Shown one piece after another: positions 23,351 to 32,406 of a DNA stretch of 64,000 nt (within the stretch, counting starts at the first letter, position 1; each line of letters begins with the position of its first letter). A program made the translations under genes and the position numbers. This DNA is from Alphaproteobacteria bacterium (GTDB lineage: Bacteria > Pseudomonadota > Alphaproteobacteria > Acetobacterales > Acetobacteraceae), in assembly GCA_020850755.1 (NCBI GenBank), contig JADZEB010000018.1, positions 186,001 to 250,000 on the forward strand. The letters run 5' to 3'. The notes under the pieces are model-generated. The model searched no databases. It was not told where the DNA came from and worked only from the letters and a program-made list of their open reading frames with translations.

Positions 23351-24187
23351 ATGAAACCGATCCGCATCTACCACCAGAGCTTCACGGTGCTGGAGAACCT
23401 GCCCGACTATGCGGGCGCGCTTGCCGCCCATTGCCGGCGTGTGGCCCGGCCGGGAACGGAGGTGGTGCTGCACGGCATGCACAAGGACACCTACCGCACC
23501 GAATATCCCGGCAACGACATCAAGTACGCGGCCTTGCAGGCGCTGCACGCGCAGCAATTCCTGCTCGGCGCCCTCGCCGCCGAGGAGGAGGGCTTCGACG
23601 CCTATGCCATCATGACCATGCCCGACCCGCTGCTGGCCGAGGCGCGCAGCCTGGTCGATATCCCGGTCGTGGGCGCGGGGGAGAGCTCGATGCTGGCCGC
23701 ACTCGGGCTCGGCCGGCGCTTCGCCGTGATGCTGTTCATCACCGAGATGGCCGAGCGCATCGCGATGAACGTCGCGCGCATGGGTCTGGTGGAGCGCTTC
23801 CACGGCGCGCATGGCGTCGGTTTCACCTTCCACGATGTCCTGCGCGGCTTCGCCGAGCCCGCCCCGCTGATCGAGCGGTTCCGCGCCACCGCCCGCGCCC
23901 TGATCGCGCGCGGCGCGGATGTGCTGGTCCCGGGCGAGGTGCCGCTCGGCGTGCTGCTGGCGCGCGAGGGCATCTGCGATGTCGATGGCGTGCCGGTGCT
24001 CGATTCGCTCGCCGTCACGATCAAGGCGGCGGAAGGCGCGGTCGATCTCCACCGCAGTGGCGGCGTGCGGCCGAACCGCAACGGCCTGTTCGCCAAGCCG
24101 CCGCGCGGGCGCGTGCAGGAACTGCTCGGCTTCTATGGCCTCGCCCGGCTGCGTGACGATCGCGCCGCCGGACCCGGGGAGCGCTAG
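23351..24187 (+). CDS. Asp/Glu/hydantoin racemase-like protein without the catalytic cysteines
   Basis: The protein has 278 residues with the two-lobed fold of the Asp/Glu racemase superfamily (hydantoin racemase, maleate isomerase, arylmalonate decarboxylase). Fold landmarks are DIPVVGAGESSMLAALGLG and FDAYAIMTMPDP. Racemases use one cysteine in each lobe. Here the first site reads MTMPDP and the second LVPGEVPLG, so both cysteines are replaced (the second by glutamate). Only two cysteines occur in the whole chain, neither at these sites. A two-base racemase mechanism is therefore unlikely and an isomerase, decarboxylase or binding role is possible. It is divergent from the nitronate monooxygenase operon and shares a CTAG stop overlap with the convergent FAD monooxygenase gene. 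Confidence 0.85.
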   Translation: MKPIRIYHQSFTVLENLPDYAGALAAHCRRVARPGTEVVLHGMHKDTYRTEYPGNDIKYAALQALHAQQFLLGALAAEEEGFDAYAIMTMPDPLLAEARSLVDIPVVGAGESSMLAALGLGRRFAVMLFITEMAERIAMNVARMGLVERFHGAHGVGFTFHDVLRGFAEPAPLIERFRATARALIARGADVLVPGEVPLGVLLAREGICDVDGVPVLDSLAVTIKAAEGAVDLHRSGGVRPNRNGLFAKPPRGRVQELLGFYGLARLRDDRAAGPGER

Positions 24188-25458
24188 CCCGCGATCGCCT
24201 TGGCGCCGGCGCGCAGGCGCGCGATCGGGCGGCGCAGGGGGCGCGCGGCACGCGGCAGTCGGGGCGCGGCCTCGTGGCCAGCGCCCGGCCCCGCGCCGGT
24301 GAGCCAGGCTTCGACCGCGCGGCGCACCGGCAGCGCCGCCTTCATCGCGAGCAGGCCGGCGTTGCGCGCGAGCCGCGCCGCCGGATGCTCGGCTGTGTAG
24401 AGGGTCGCGATCGCGTTGGTGCCGAGGAACAGGGGCAGGGTGGCACGACGGTGCGCGCGCTCGTAGCGCGCCAGCCCCTCGCGCGCGCCGATATCGCCCG
24501 CCTCGCGCCAGGCACGCAGCGCCTCGCGCGCCAGCGTCTCGGCGCCGAGCAGCCCGAAATTGAAACCGTGCGCCGTGACCGGGTGCATGCCCACCGCCGC
24601 ATCGCCGGCAAGCGCGAAGCGGGTTGCCGTGAACCTCTCGGCATAGACCGCGACCAGCGGGTAGACGTGCCGCTCGCCATCGAGCGCGAGCGCGCCCCAG
24701 CGGCTCTCGGTGCGGCGCGTCATCTCGGCGGCGAAGCGCGCCGGCTCCATCGCCATGAGCGGCGCGATGGCATGGCCCGGCAGCGTCAGCACCAGCGAGG
24801 ACACGGCCCCGTTCAGGGGCAGCATGGCGATGGTCTGGCCGTGGCCGAACCATTCGGTGGCGATGCCGCCATGCGGCGCCTCGTGGCGCATGCGGCAGAC
24901 CAGCATGGACTTGCCGAAATCATACATGCGCGCCGGAATGCCCTGCTCGCGCCGCAGGGTCGAGAAGCGCGTGTCGGCGGCGGCCACCAGCGCCGCGCCC
25001 ATCTTCGTGCCGTCGGCCAGCGTCACGGTGGCCGCTTCCGCCGCGACCTGCACCGAGGCGACTGCGCGCCCGCACAGGAACTCGACATTGTCCTGCGCGC
25101 GCACGGTCTCGTAGAGGGCGCGGCGGATCGCGGCATTGGGCACAAGCTGGCCGAGCGGCGCACCGCGCTCGCGCGTGTTCTGGAAGTCGAGCACGAACGG
25201 CGCCCCGCCATTGAGGACGCGCGCGGCTTGCAGCGGCGCGACCTCCTCGGCTGCGAACCGCTTCCACGCGCCGATGCGCTTCAGCATGGCGACCGAGCGC
25301 GGGGTGAGCGCGATCTCGCGTCCGTCATAGCCTGGGCGGATCAGGGCCTGTTCGGGCGCGCGCTCGACCAGGCGGATGCGGATCGGTGCGCCTGAGAGTG
25401 CCGCGGCAAGAGCAAGCCCCGAGGGACCCGCGCCGACGATGATCAGATCTGCGTCCAT
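24184..25458 (-). CDS. FAD-dependent monooxygenase, UbiH/PHBH family
   Basis: This 424-residue flavoprotein has an N-terminal Rossmann motif DLIIVGAGPSGLALAAAL (residues 4-21), the mid-region TLADGTKMGAALVAAADTRF, and the second FAD motif FALAGDAAVGMHPVTAHGFN. These match aromatic ring hydroxylases such as UbiH/UbiF and p-hydroxybenzoate hydroxylase. The frame is open for 140 codons upstream but without a credible start. The ATG at 25458 opens directly into the Rossmann strand. It may belong to ubiquinone hydroxylation, or to aromatic catabolism with the CoA ligase. Its stop overlaps that of the racemase-like gene within the self-complementary tetramer CTAG. Confidence 0.9.
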   Translation of the reverse strand: MDADLIIVGAGPSGLALAAALSGAPIRIRLVERAPEQALIRPGYDGREIALTPRSVAMLKRIGAWKRFAAEEVAPLQAARVLNGGAPFVLDFQNTRERGAPLGQLVPNAAIRRALYETVRAQDNVEFLCGRAVASVQVAAEAATVTLADGTKMGAALVAAADTRFSTLRREQGIPARMYDFGKSMLVCRMRHEAPHGGIATEWFGHGQTIAMLPLNGAVSSLVLTLPGHAIAPLMAMEPARFAAEMTRRTESRWGALALDGERHVYPLVAVYAERFTATRFALAGDAAVGMHPVTAHGFNFGLLGAETLAREALRAWREAGDIGAREGLARYERAHRRATLPLFLGTNAIATLYTAEHPAARLARNAGLLAMKAALPVRRAVEAWLTGAGPGAGHEAAPRLPRAARPLRRPIARLRAGAKAIAG

Positions 25459-25871
25459 TGCACCCAATCCCCAAGCCCGGCCGGCAGGGGGCCGGGCGGG
25501 CGGTTGGCGCGATCTTACCGCGCTTCGCCGGGCGGGACAGCCTTGACGCATGTCACCCGGCACCCGCGCGTGGGGCAGAGTACCGTTCGCGATCAGGGAC
25601 TTGCCGACCGGCGCCCGGGGCCGCCATGGCCCGGGTGCAGGGCAGGGCGGCGCGGCGGTACGGGACGGCGCGGCGCGGCACGGATGCACGGTGGCGGAGG
25701 CAACGGGGGGGGTCGTTACGAAATGCCATTGCACTAATAAAGAAAGGCCATATATAACAAACACGTGAATTATAGGCGGCACGCCCGGATCCCCGCTGCC
25801 CGCGCCCGCCGAGACCGCGCCGGGGCGCAGCCACCGGACCGACGCCTCGCCCGCAAGCCGAGGAGGAACGC
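25459..25871. other. 413-bp divergent intergenic region with AT-rich promoter core
   Basis: No credible gene is seen here. The part next to the monooxygenase gene is GC-rich. Around 25714-25776 the composition drops sharply to AT-rich, which is rare in this window, and it includes a run of eight G (25705-25712) just before it. Promoters for both flanking genes, and any sulfide-responsive regulation of the sqr gene, most likely lie in this AT-rich core. Confidence 0.6.
25729..25758 (+). promoter_or_regulatory. Candidate promoter of the sulfide:quinone oxidoreductase gene
   Basis: TTGCAC (25729-25734) is followed after 18 bp by TATAAC (25753-25758), which matches five of six -10 positions. A 16-bp spacing would use TATATA. 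The site lies in the only AT-rich stretch nearby, 114 bp ahead of the gene. An opposite-strand TATAAT (25774-25769) is also present. Confidence 0.45.
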
Positions 25872-27194
25872 ATGAACGCAACCGCAGCCCGAGCCGCGCC
25901 TGGCCGCCGTGCGCTTATTGCCGCGATCGCGGGGGCCGCGCTCGCCGCGCCCTTCGCCGCGCGCCGGCCCCGCGCCGCAGTGCAGACCCGCGCGCGCATC
26001 GTCATTGTCGGGGCCGGCGCGGCCGGGCTCACCACCGCTTCGCGCCTGGCGCGGGAGCTGTCGGGAGCCAGCATCACGCTGCTCGATCGCCGGCGCGAGC
26101 ATCTCTACCAGCCCGGCTTCACGCTGGTGGCCGCCGGCCTCAAGCCCGAGGGCTACTCCGTCTCCACCACCGCCGAGTATGTCGCCCCTGGCGTGCGGCT
26201 GGTGGAGGAGGGCGCGGCCGAGATCGATCCCGTTTCCCGCACCGTCACTACCGATGCCGGGCAGCGCCTCGCTTACGACTTCCTGGTGCTCGCGACCGGG
26301 CTCGTGCTCGACTATGGCGCGATCGCGGGCATGGACGTGGCGCGGATCGGCGAGAACGGGCTCGGCTCGGTCTATGCCGGGCCGGCGGCGGCGGCGGCGA
26401 CCTGGCGGGCGATGTCGGCCTTTGCCGATCGCGGCGGCGTTGCCCTGTTCGGCCGCCCCGAGACCGAGATGAAATGCGCCGGCGCGCCGCTGAAATACGC
26501 CTTCCTGACCGACGACATACTGCGCCGGCGCGGCAATCGCGGCCGGGCCGAGCTGATCTACAACGCCCATGCGCGCAGCCTGTTCAGCGTGCCGATCGTG
26601 GCCGAGCGGGTGCGCATGCTGTTCGAGGATCGCGCCATCGCCGTGAACCACGAGCATGTGCTGACCGCGATCGACACATCGCGGCGGATCGCCACCTTCC
26701 GCACGCCGCAGGGCGCGAAGGAACTCGGCTATGATTTCATCAACCTCGTGCCGCCGATGCGCGCGCCGCCGGTGGTGCGCAACTCGCCGCTGCGATGGCA
26801 GAGCGGACCCCTCGCCGCCGATGGCTGGGCCGAGGTGGACCGCCACAGCCTGCGCCACGCCCGCTTCCCCGAGGTGTTCGCCGTCGGCGATGTCGCCGGC
26901 GTGCCCAAGGGGAAAACGGCGGCGAGCGTGAAGTGGCAGGCGCCGGTCGCGGTCGATCACCTGGTGGCGACGATCGCGGGGCGAACCAGCGATGCCAGCT
27001 ACAACGGCTACACCTCCTGTCCGCTGATCACGCGCATCGGCCGGGCGATGCTGGTCGAGTTCGACTACAAGGACAATCTCGTGCCGTCCTTCCCCGGCGT
27101 GGTCGCCCCGCTCGAGGAGCTGTGGATCACCTGGATCATGAAGGAGGTCGGGCTGAAGCCCACCTACCTTGCCATGCTGCGCGGCCGCGCCTGA
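25872..27194 (+). CDS. sqr: Type II sulfide:quinone oxidoreductase
   Basis: The 440-residue flavoprotein oxidises sulfide and passes electrons to quinone at the membrane. The N-terminus has a possible leader (GRRALIAAIAGAALAAP), then the FAD motif RIVIVGAGAAGLTT. Both cysteines of type II SQR (the mitochondrial SQOR/HMT2 type) are present, in EMKCAGAPLKYAFL and NGYTSCPLITR. The third cysteine seen in type I enzymes is absent at NGLGSVY, as expected for type II. The C-terminal LVEFDY and a final amphipathic stretch ending in YLAMLRGRA also fit. In mitochondria-like enzymes the acceptor of sulfane sulfur is glutathione or sulfite. A GGAGGAACGC ribosome site precedes the ATG. A small membrane protein follows after 37 bp. 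It probably serves detoxification or energy gain from sulfide. Confidence 0.92.
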   Translation: MNATAARAAPGRRALIAAIAGAALAAPFAARRPRAAVQTRARIVIVGAGAAGLTTASRLARELSGASITLLDRRREHLYQPGFTLVAAGLKPEGYSVSTTAEYVAPGVRLVEEGAAEIDPVSRTVTTDAGQRLAYDFLVLATGLVLDYGAIAGMDVARIGENGLGSVYAGPAAAAATWRAMSAFADRGGVALFGRPETEMKCAGAPLKYAFLTDDILRRRGNRGRAELIYNAHARSLFSVPIVAERVRMLFEDRAIAVNHEHVLTAIDTSRRIATFRTPQGAKELGYDFINLVPPMRAPPVVRNSPLRWQSGPLAADGWAEVDRHSLRHARFPEVFAVGDVAGVPKGKTAASVKWQAPVAVDHLVATIAGRTSDASYNGYTSCPLITRIGRAMLVEFDYKDNLVPSFPGVVAPLEELWITWIMKEVGLKPTYLAMLRGRA

Positions 27195-27231
27195 AGGCGC
27201 CCCGGCGCGCGCAACCGGACCGGAGGCAGCC

Positions 27232-27576
27232 ATGAAGGAAATCGATCTCGCCACCATCCTGGCCGTGTTCGAGGAGATGCTCGGCCCGATGCTGTGGGTG
27301 CTGGTGGCGCTCGCGCTGCTGGCCACCATCGCCTTCGTCTTCGTCCTGGTGCGCGATCGCGGCCTGCGCCCGCGCCGGTTGGTCTGGGCCGAGGCGGCGG
27401 GGGTGGCGGGCGGCATCGCCGCCGTGCTGTTCATGCAGTTCGTCACCAGCTCCAGCTTCGCCGATATCGGCGGGCCGATCGACTGGGTGCTGGTGGCGGC
27501 GATCTTCGCCGCCGGTGCCATCGGCACGATGGTCGGGATCTACGCCCTGCTCGGCCTCGGGCGCTGGCGCGGCTGA
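27232..27576 (+). CDS. Small three-helix membrane protein next to sqr (possibly DUF5368)
   Basis: The 114-residue protein opens with an acidic amphipathic stretch (KEIDLATILAVFEEMLG). Three hydrophobic helices follow, at about 20-40, 54-72 and 83-107. A GGAGGC ribosome site lies 5 bp before the ATG. It follows the sulfide oxidase gene by 37 bp in the same direction, so it may anchor or assist that enzyme at the membrane. From memory the sequence resembles DUF5368, a family of unknown function that accompanies type II SQR genes. I could not verify this. Confidence 0.75.
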   Translation: MKEIDLATILAVFEEMLGPMLWVLVALALLATIAFVFVLVRDRGLRPRRLVWAEAAGVAGGIAAVLFMQFVTSSSFADIGGPIDWVLVAAIFAAGAIGTMVGIYALLGLGRWRG

Positions 27577-27609
27577 GGAACGCCGCCCCGTGCCGCGCCG
27601 GCCGCGAGC

Positions 27610-28368
27610 CTAGAGCCGCCCGCCATTCACCGGCAGCACATGGCCGGTGATCAGCCGGGCATGCGCGGAGGCGAGGAAGATCACGCCATCGGCGATGTCG
27701 TCGGGCTCGCCCAGGCGGCGCAGCGCGATGGTGTTTAGCACGGCCTGCTTCTCGGCCTCCGCGCGCGCCGCCCAGACCCGCGCCTTGGCCGGCGTGCTCG
27801 CCTGCAGGCCCGGCGCGACACTGTTGACGGTGATGCCGTGCGGGCCGAGCTCGGCGGCGAGCTGGCGCGTCAGCCCGACCAGCCCGTGCTTCGCCGCCGT
27901 GTAGGCCTGGATGCCGGTGCGCGAGGCCTGCAAGCCGGCGCCGGATGAGATCGTCACGATGCGCCCGCGCCCGGCCTTGCGCATGCCGCCGGCCGCGGCG
28001 CGGCAGAGCGCGAAGGCGGCGGTGAGGTTCACCGCCAGGATCGCATCCCAGTCGGGATCCTTCGCCTCCTCGATGCGCGCCCAGGCGCGGCCGAGCGTGC
28101 CGCCGGCATTGTGCACCAGCACATCGATCGGCCCGCCCGCCGCGCGCTCGACATCACCGATCCAGGCCGCGGCGGCGGCGCGGTCGGCGAGATCGACGCG
28201 GGCGGTGGCGATGCTAGTGCCGGCGGCGGCTTCCGCCAGTTGGGTGGCGTCGAGATCGCAGGCGAAGACACGCGCGCCGAGGGCGGCGAAGCGCCGGCAG
28301 ATCGCGCGCCCGAAACCCATCGCGCCGCCGGTCACCGCGACAACCTTGCCGTCGAAGCGAATGTTCAT
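27610..28368 (-). CDS. Short-chain dehydrogenase/reductase (SDR family)
   Basis: The 252-residue classical SDR has the NAD(P)-binding TGGAMGFGRAI (residues 13-23), DLD after the second strand (which favours NAD), NAGG, the catalytic serine in TISSGAG and YTAAK with Tyr and Lys. Its C-terminal HVLPVNGGRL is typical of the FabG/3-ketoacyl reductase group. The substrate is unknown. The start at 28368 gives the standard length. It is convergent with the sqr pair (33 bp apart) and divergent from the MFS gene, with a 15-bp tandem repeat directly ahead of the start. Confidence 0.92.
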   Translation of the reverse strand: MNIRFDGKVVAVTGGAMGFGRAICRRFAALGARVFACDLDATQLAEAAAGTSIATARVDLADRAAAAAWIGDVERAAGGPIDVLVHNAGGTLGRAWARIEEAKDPDWDAILAVNLTAAFALCRAAAGGMRKAGRGRIVTISSGAGLQASRTGIQAYTAAKHGLVGLTRQLAAELGPHGITVNSVAPGLQASTPAKARVWAARAEAEKQAVLNTIALRRLGEPDDIADGVIFLASAHARLITGHVLPVNGGRL

Positions 28369-28382
28369 GCGCCGCTCTCCTG

Positions 28383-28423
28383 TGCCCGTTGTCCGCGTGC
28401 CCGTTGTCCGCGTGCCCGGCTGG
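28383..28423. repeat. 15-bp tandem repeat upstream of the SDR gene
   Basis: The unit TGCCCGTTGTCCGCG occurs twice without mismatch (28383-28397, 28398-28412) and then in part. It lies 15 bp before the SDR start, in the transcribed leader if the promoter is further out. It may be a slippage-prone minisatellite. Confidence 0.75.
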
Positions 28424-28578
28424 CGCCAGCCTGCCCGATCGCGCCGCCCCTGGCGAGAGCGCGCGGCCGGCGCGCCGCGCGCGAAAGGCCCTTCCCCCCG
28501 CCCCCGGGATGGACAAGGCTGAAGCCGGACCGCAGACGGGCGGGCGAGCGGAGGATCGGCGGCAGTGCGGAGCGAGGG

Positions 28579-29844
28579 ATGAGCGGGGCATCGCGCCCCT
28601 CCATGCTCGCGCCTTTCCAGGTGCGAAGCTTCCGCTACCAGTGGGCCTCCGACCTTGCCACGGCGGGCGCGATCGAGATGGAGAACATCGCGCTCGGCTG
28701 GTTCATCCTGGTCGAGACCGGCTCGGTGCTGGCGCTGACGGTGTTCGCCTCGCTGCAGTTCCTGGGCACACTGCTGGCGCCCTTCTCCGGCCTGGCCGGC
28801 GATCGCATCGGCCATCGCCGCCTGCTCTGCATCCTGCGCACGCTCTATCTGCTGCTGGCCGCGGTGCTGGCGGGCTTCGCCTTCGCCGCGGCACTCGGCC
28901 CCGTGCCGGTGTTCGCGGTGGCGACGCTGTCCGGGCTGTTGCGGCCTTCCGATCTCGGCGCGCGCACCGTGCTGATCAGCGAGATGATGCCGCCGGGGCG
29001 CCTGCTCGGCGCGCTCGGGCTCGCGCGCATCACGGCGGAATCGGCACGCGGGCTCGGCGCGCTCGCCGGTGCTGGCACGATCGCCGCGCTCGGCATCAGC
29101 CGGGCCTATCTGCTGATCGTGGCGCTCTATGCGCTCAGCCTGGCGCTGACCTTCATGGCCGGCAGCCTGCGGCCCGCGCAGATGCCGGCGCGGGTGGACG
29201 CAGCGGGCCGCCGCGTCTCGGTGTGGGGCGATCTGCGCGCCGCCATCGGGCTGGTCTGGAACCTGCCGCCGCAGCTTGCCGGCATGTGCATCGCGTTCCT
29301 GATCAACCTCACCGCCTATCCCTTCATCCTTGGCCTCCTGCCCTATGTCGCGCGCGAGGTCTATGGCACGGGCCAGGCCGGGCTCGGCTATCTGGTGGCG
29401 GCGGCGGGCGTGGGCAGCGTCGTGGCCTCGCTCCTGCTGAGCCGCCTGCAGAGCCGCGTCCTGCCGGCGCGGGTGATGATCCTGGCCGCGATCGCCTGGA
29501 ACCTGCTCGACCTCGTGCTCGCGCGCACCACGGGCATGGCCGGCGGCGTGCCCGTGCTGGTGCTGATCGGGCTGGTGCAGGGCGCCTGCATCGTGACGAT
29601 CTCGGCGGTGCAGCTCCAGAACGCGCCGCCGGCCCTGCGCGGGCGGATCGCCGGCCTGCGTTCGCTCGCGGTCTATGGCCTGCCGATCGGGCTCTGGGTC
29701 TCGGGCCCGGTGATCGAGCGCTGGGGCTTCGCCGCCGCCACCACGGCGTATGGCTGCGCCGGGCTCGCCTGCACGCTCCTGGTGCTGCTGGTCTGGCGGC
29801 GGCATCTCTGGCCGGCGGACTCGCTCGCCAACCGCGGATCCTGA
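28579..29844 (+). CDS. MFS transporter (drug:H+ antiporter/enterobactin exporter-like)
   Basis: The 421-residue protein has about eleven to twelve hydrophobic helices and fits the MFS_3 (EntS-like) group. Examples are the GWFILVETGSVLALTVF helix, the GDRIGHRRLL loop between helices 2 and 3 (the MFS G-x-x-x-D/R-G/R motif), and YVAREVYGTGQAGLGYLVAA in the second half. The substrate is unknown. The ATG at 28579 follows a GCGAGGG site. The frame is open upstream, but that stretch is opposite the SDR gene. It is divergent from the SDR gene. Confidence 0.88.
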   Translation: MSGASRPSMLAPFQVRSFRYQWASDLATAGAIEMENIALGWFILVETGSVLALTVFASLQFLGTLLAPFSGLAGDRIGHRRLLCILRTLYLLLAAVLAGFAFAAALGPVPVFAVATLSGLLRPSDLGARTVLISEMMPPGRLLGALGLARITAESARGLGALAGAGTIAALGISRAYLLIVALYALSLALTFMAGSLRPAQMPARVDAAGRRVSVWGDLRAAIGLVWNLPPQLAGMCIAFLINLTAYPFILGLLPYVAREVYGTGQAGLGYLVAAAGVGSVVASLLLSRLQSRVLPARVMILAAIAWNLLDLVLARTTGMAGGVPVLVLIGLVQGACIVTISAVQLQNAPPALRGRIAGLRSLAVYGLPIGLWVSGPVIERWGFAAATTAYGCAGLACTLLVLLVWRRHLWPADSLANRGS

Positions 29845-29864
29845 GCCGCGCCGCAGCGAGACAC

Positions 29865-29884
29865 CCGTTCAGTTTCGTGAACGG
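29865..29884 (+). terminator. Hairpin after the MFS gene
   Basis: The perfect 7-bp arms CCGTTCA and TGAACGG enclose a six-base loop, 20 bp past the stop. There is no T-run, so it is only a candidate terminator or mRNA-stabilising hairpin. Confidence 0.35.
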
Positions 29885-29980
29885 ATCGGCAGCCCTGCTG
29901 TTCACGATGGCTGACGGGGCGCGCGTGCCGCATGCTGCCGCGGCCCGCTAGGACGCGGAAACTCCACGCTTCCTTGCCTC

Positions 29981-29994
29981 GGCACGGGCCTCGC
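29981..29994 (+). promoter_or_regulatory. Candidate sigma-54 (-24/-12) promoter ahead of mrpA
   Basis: GGCACG, four bases, then TCGC: the invariant GG and GC dinucleotides are present at the correct 10-bp distance, with mismatches only at less conserved positions (C for T before GG; TCGC for TTGC). It lies about 110 bp before mrpA. A sigma-54 activator gene ends the same run of genes. In a GC-rich genome such a match can occur by chance. Confidence 0.35.
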
Positions 29995-30102
29995 AACGCC
30001 GCCCTTGACGCAAGCTGTTCGCGCGCGGGGGCAAGGCATGCGAGTGGAGCCAATCAGCGATCGATCCGGGCGGCGCACCGGACAGGCCGGGCGGGACGAG
30101 GC

Positions 30103-32406
30103 ATGAGCGGGATCGCGCTCGCCCTCCTGGTCGGGGCCGGCGGCAGCGCCGCGATGGCCTTCGTGCCGGCGCGCCTTGCCGCGTGGCTTGGCGCCGGGCT
30201 TGCCGCATCCTTGTGCGCCTTCTATGCCGCGCATCTCGGCGCGGTTTCCACTGGTGCCGTGCCCGCCGCCGCCTTCTGGGGCGTGCCCGCGCTCGACATC
30301 GCCGGCGGCCTCAGGCTCGACGGGCTGGCGCTCCTGTTCGCGCTGCTGATCACCGGCATTGGCGCGCTGGTGTTCCTTTATGCTGGCAGCTACATGGCCG
30401 GCGATGCGCGGCTGCGCCGCCTCCTGGTGATGCTCGGCCTGTTCATGACCGCGATGCTGGGCGCGGTGACGGCCGACGATGCGATCCTGCTGTTCATCTT
30501 CTGGGAGCTGACCAGCCTCGCCTCGTTCTTCCTGGTCGGCACCAACCACCAGAGCCCGGCCGCGCGCAAGGCGGCGCTGCAGGCGCTGCTGGTCACCGGC
30601 GGGGGCGGGCTCGCCTTGCTGGCGGGGCTGGTGCTGGTGGCGATCGCGGCCGGCACCACCAGCATCTCCGGCATGATCGCCGCCGCGCCCGCGGTGCTGG
30701 CGCATCCGGCGGCAGAGCCCGCGATGCTGCTGGTCATCGCCGGGGCTTTCGCCAAGTCGGCGCAGGTGCCGTTCCATTTCTGGCTGCCGAACGCGATGGC
30801 CGCGCCAACGCCGGTGAGCGCCTATCTGCACTCGGCCACCATGGTCAAGCTCGGCGTCTATCTGCTGGCGCGGTTCAACCCGCTCTATCAGGGCGTCGCG
30901 CTGTGGCACGAGCTGCTGATGTGGGCCGGGCTTGCCACCGCTGCCACCGGCGCGCTCCTGGCGCTGCGCGAGACCGACCTCAAGCGCGTGCTGGCGCACA
31001 CCACCGTCACCGGACTCGGCACGCTGGTGATGCTGATCGGCATCGCGCCCGAGCTCTCCGCCACTGCCGCGGTGACCTTCCTTCTGGTGCATGCGTTCTA
31101 CAAGGCGGCCCTGTTCCTGGTGGTCGGCATCGTCGATCACGAGACCGGCTCGCGCGATGGCGCGGCGCTGGGCGGGCTCGGCCGTGCCATGCCGCTGACC
31201 GCGGTCGCGGCCGGACTTGCCGCATTCTCGATGGCCGGCCTGCCGCCCTTCGTGGGCTTCGTCGCCAAGGAGCTGCTCTACGAGGCGAAGCTGGGCGCGG
31301 GGCCGGCATCGGACGTCCTGATCGTGCTCGGCTTCCTGATCAATGCCAGCATGGTGGCGGTGGCGGGCGTGCTGTCGCTGCGCCTGTTCCTGGGCGCGTC
31401 GCGGCCGACGCCGGAAACGCCGCACGACCCGCATTGGGCGATGATCGCTGGTCCGGTGCTGCTGGCGCTGCTCGGGCTCGCCGCCGGCAGCATGCCCGCG
31501 CTCGTGGCCGACCTCGTCGTCGAGCCCGCGGTCCGGGCGATACTGGGCCGGCCGGTGGCGGTCACGCTCAAGCTCTGGCACGGCTTCAACCTCGTGCTGG
31601 CGCTGAGCGCGGCGACGGTGCTGCTGGGCGTCGTGCTGTTCCTGGCCTGGGAGCGGATCGTGCCGGGCCTGCGCCGCGCCGAGGCGATCGACCGCTTCGG
31701 CCCCGCCCGCTTCTACGAGCGGCTGCTGGCGGGAACGATCAGCCTAGCCGAGCGCTGCACCGGCCTTGTCCAGCATGGCCACCTGCACGGCTATATCGCC
31801 ACCCTGTTCGCGGCGACCGCGATCGCGCTGCTCGGCACCCTTGCCGTGCGCGGCGGCTTCGATGCGCCGGCCTTCGCGTTCGGCGCGCTCGATCCCCGCG
31901 CGCTTGCGCTGGTAGCGATCGTCGTCGGCGTGCTGGCCACCGTGCTCGCGCGTTCGGTCCTGGTCGCGGTGATGGCGATGGGGCTGGTGGGCTTCGCCGT
32001 CTCGCTCCTGTTCCTGCTGTTCGGCGCACCGGACGTGGCCTTCACCCAGTTCGCGGTGGAGACGCTGCTGGTGGTGATCCTGGCCGCCGCGCTGGTGATC
32101 CTGCCGATCGCCACGCGCGACGATCGCGCGCCGCGGCGCAAGCTCGCTGATGCCGCCGTGGCGATCCTGGCCGGCGCCGCTGTCACGGCGGTGCTGCTGG
32201 CGGTGCTGGCGACGCCCTTCGATCCGCGGCTCGGCGCGTGGTTCGGCGCCAACAGCTATCCGGCCGCGCATGGGCGCAACGTGGTCAATGTGATCCTGGT
32301 CGATTTCCGCGCCCTCGACACGCTGGGCGAGATCATGGTGCTGGCGATCGCCGCCTTCGCGGTGGTGGCGCTGCTGCGCCGCGCCCGGACGGGAGACGCA
32401 CGATGA
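30103..32406 (+). CDS. mrpA: Mrp-type Na+(K+)/H+ antiporter subunit A
   Basis: The 767-residue protein is the large NuoL-like subunit of the Mrp/Mnh/Pha antiporter and is homologous to complex I proton channels. Key stretches are [18 protein letters not shown] with the helix-5 glutamate, [20 protein letters not shown], the lysine-bearing [15 protein letters not shown], and [18 protein letters not shown]. Its C-terminal part (about 580-767) carries the [20 protein letters not shown] helix of the MrpA tail/DUF4040. About 18-20 membrane helices are expected. The ATG at 30103 is preceded by a weak GGGACGAGG site. It is followed by mrpB with an ATGA overlap. The complex exchanges cytoplasmic Na+ or K+ for H+ and gives alkali, salt or bile tolerance. 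Confidence 0.95.
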   Translation: MSGIALALLVGAGGSAAMAFVPARLAAWLGAGLAASLCAFYAAHLGAVSTGAVPAAAFWGVPALDIAGGLRLDGLALLFALLITGIGALVFLYAGSYMAGDARLRRLLVMLGLFMTAMLGAVTADDAILLFIFWELTSLASFFLVGTNHQSPAARKAALQALLVTGGGGLALLAGLVLVAIAAGTTSISGMIAAAPAVLAHPAAEPAMLLVIAGAFAKSAQVPFHFWLPNAMAAPTPVSAYLHSATMVKLGVYLLARFNPLYQGVALWHELLMWAGLATAATGALLALRETDLKRVLAHTTVTGLGTLVMLIGIAPELSATAAVTFLLVHAFYKAALFLVVGIVDHETGSRDGAALGGLGRAMPLTAVAAGLAAFSMAGLPPFVGFVAKELLYEAKLGAGPASDVLIVLGFLINASMVAVAGVLSLRLFLGASRPTPETPHDPHWAMIAGPVLLALLGLAAGSMPALVADLVVEPAVRAILGRPVAVTLKLWHGFNLVLALSAATVLLGVVLFLAWERIVPGLRRAEAIDRFGPARFYERLLAGTISLAERCTGLVQHGHLHGYIATLFAATAIALLGTLAVRGGFDAPAFAFGALDPRALALVAIVVGVLATVLARSVLVAVMAMGLVGFAVSLLFLLFGAPDVAFTQFAVETLLVVILAAALVILPIATRDDRAPRRKLADAAVAILAGAAVTAVLLAVLATPFDPRLGAWFGANSYPAAHGRNVVNVILVDFRALDTLGEIMVLAIAAFAVVALLRRARTGDAR

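Noticed and set aside
25459-25881. N-terminal extension of the FAD monooxygenase by about 140 codons
   Set aside because: The extension crosses an AT-rich promoter-like region and ends before the Rossmann strand without homology. The ATG at 25458 fits the family.
30005-30030. TTGACG at 30005 as a sigma-70 promoter for mrpA
   Set aside because: No recognisable -10 follows at 16-18 bp (the bases are GC-rich), so it was not listed.
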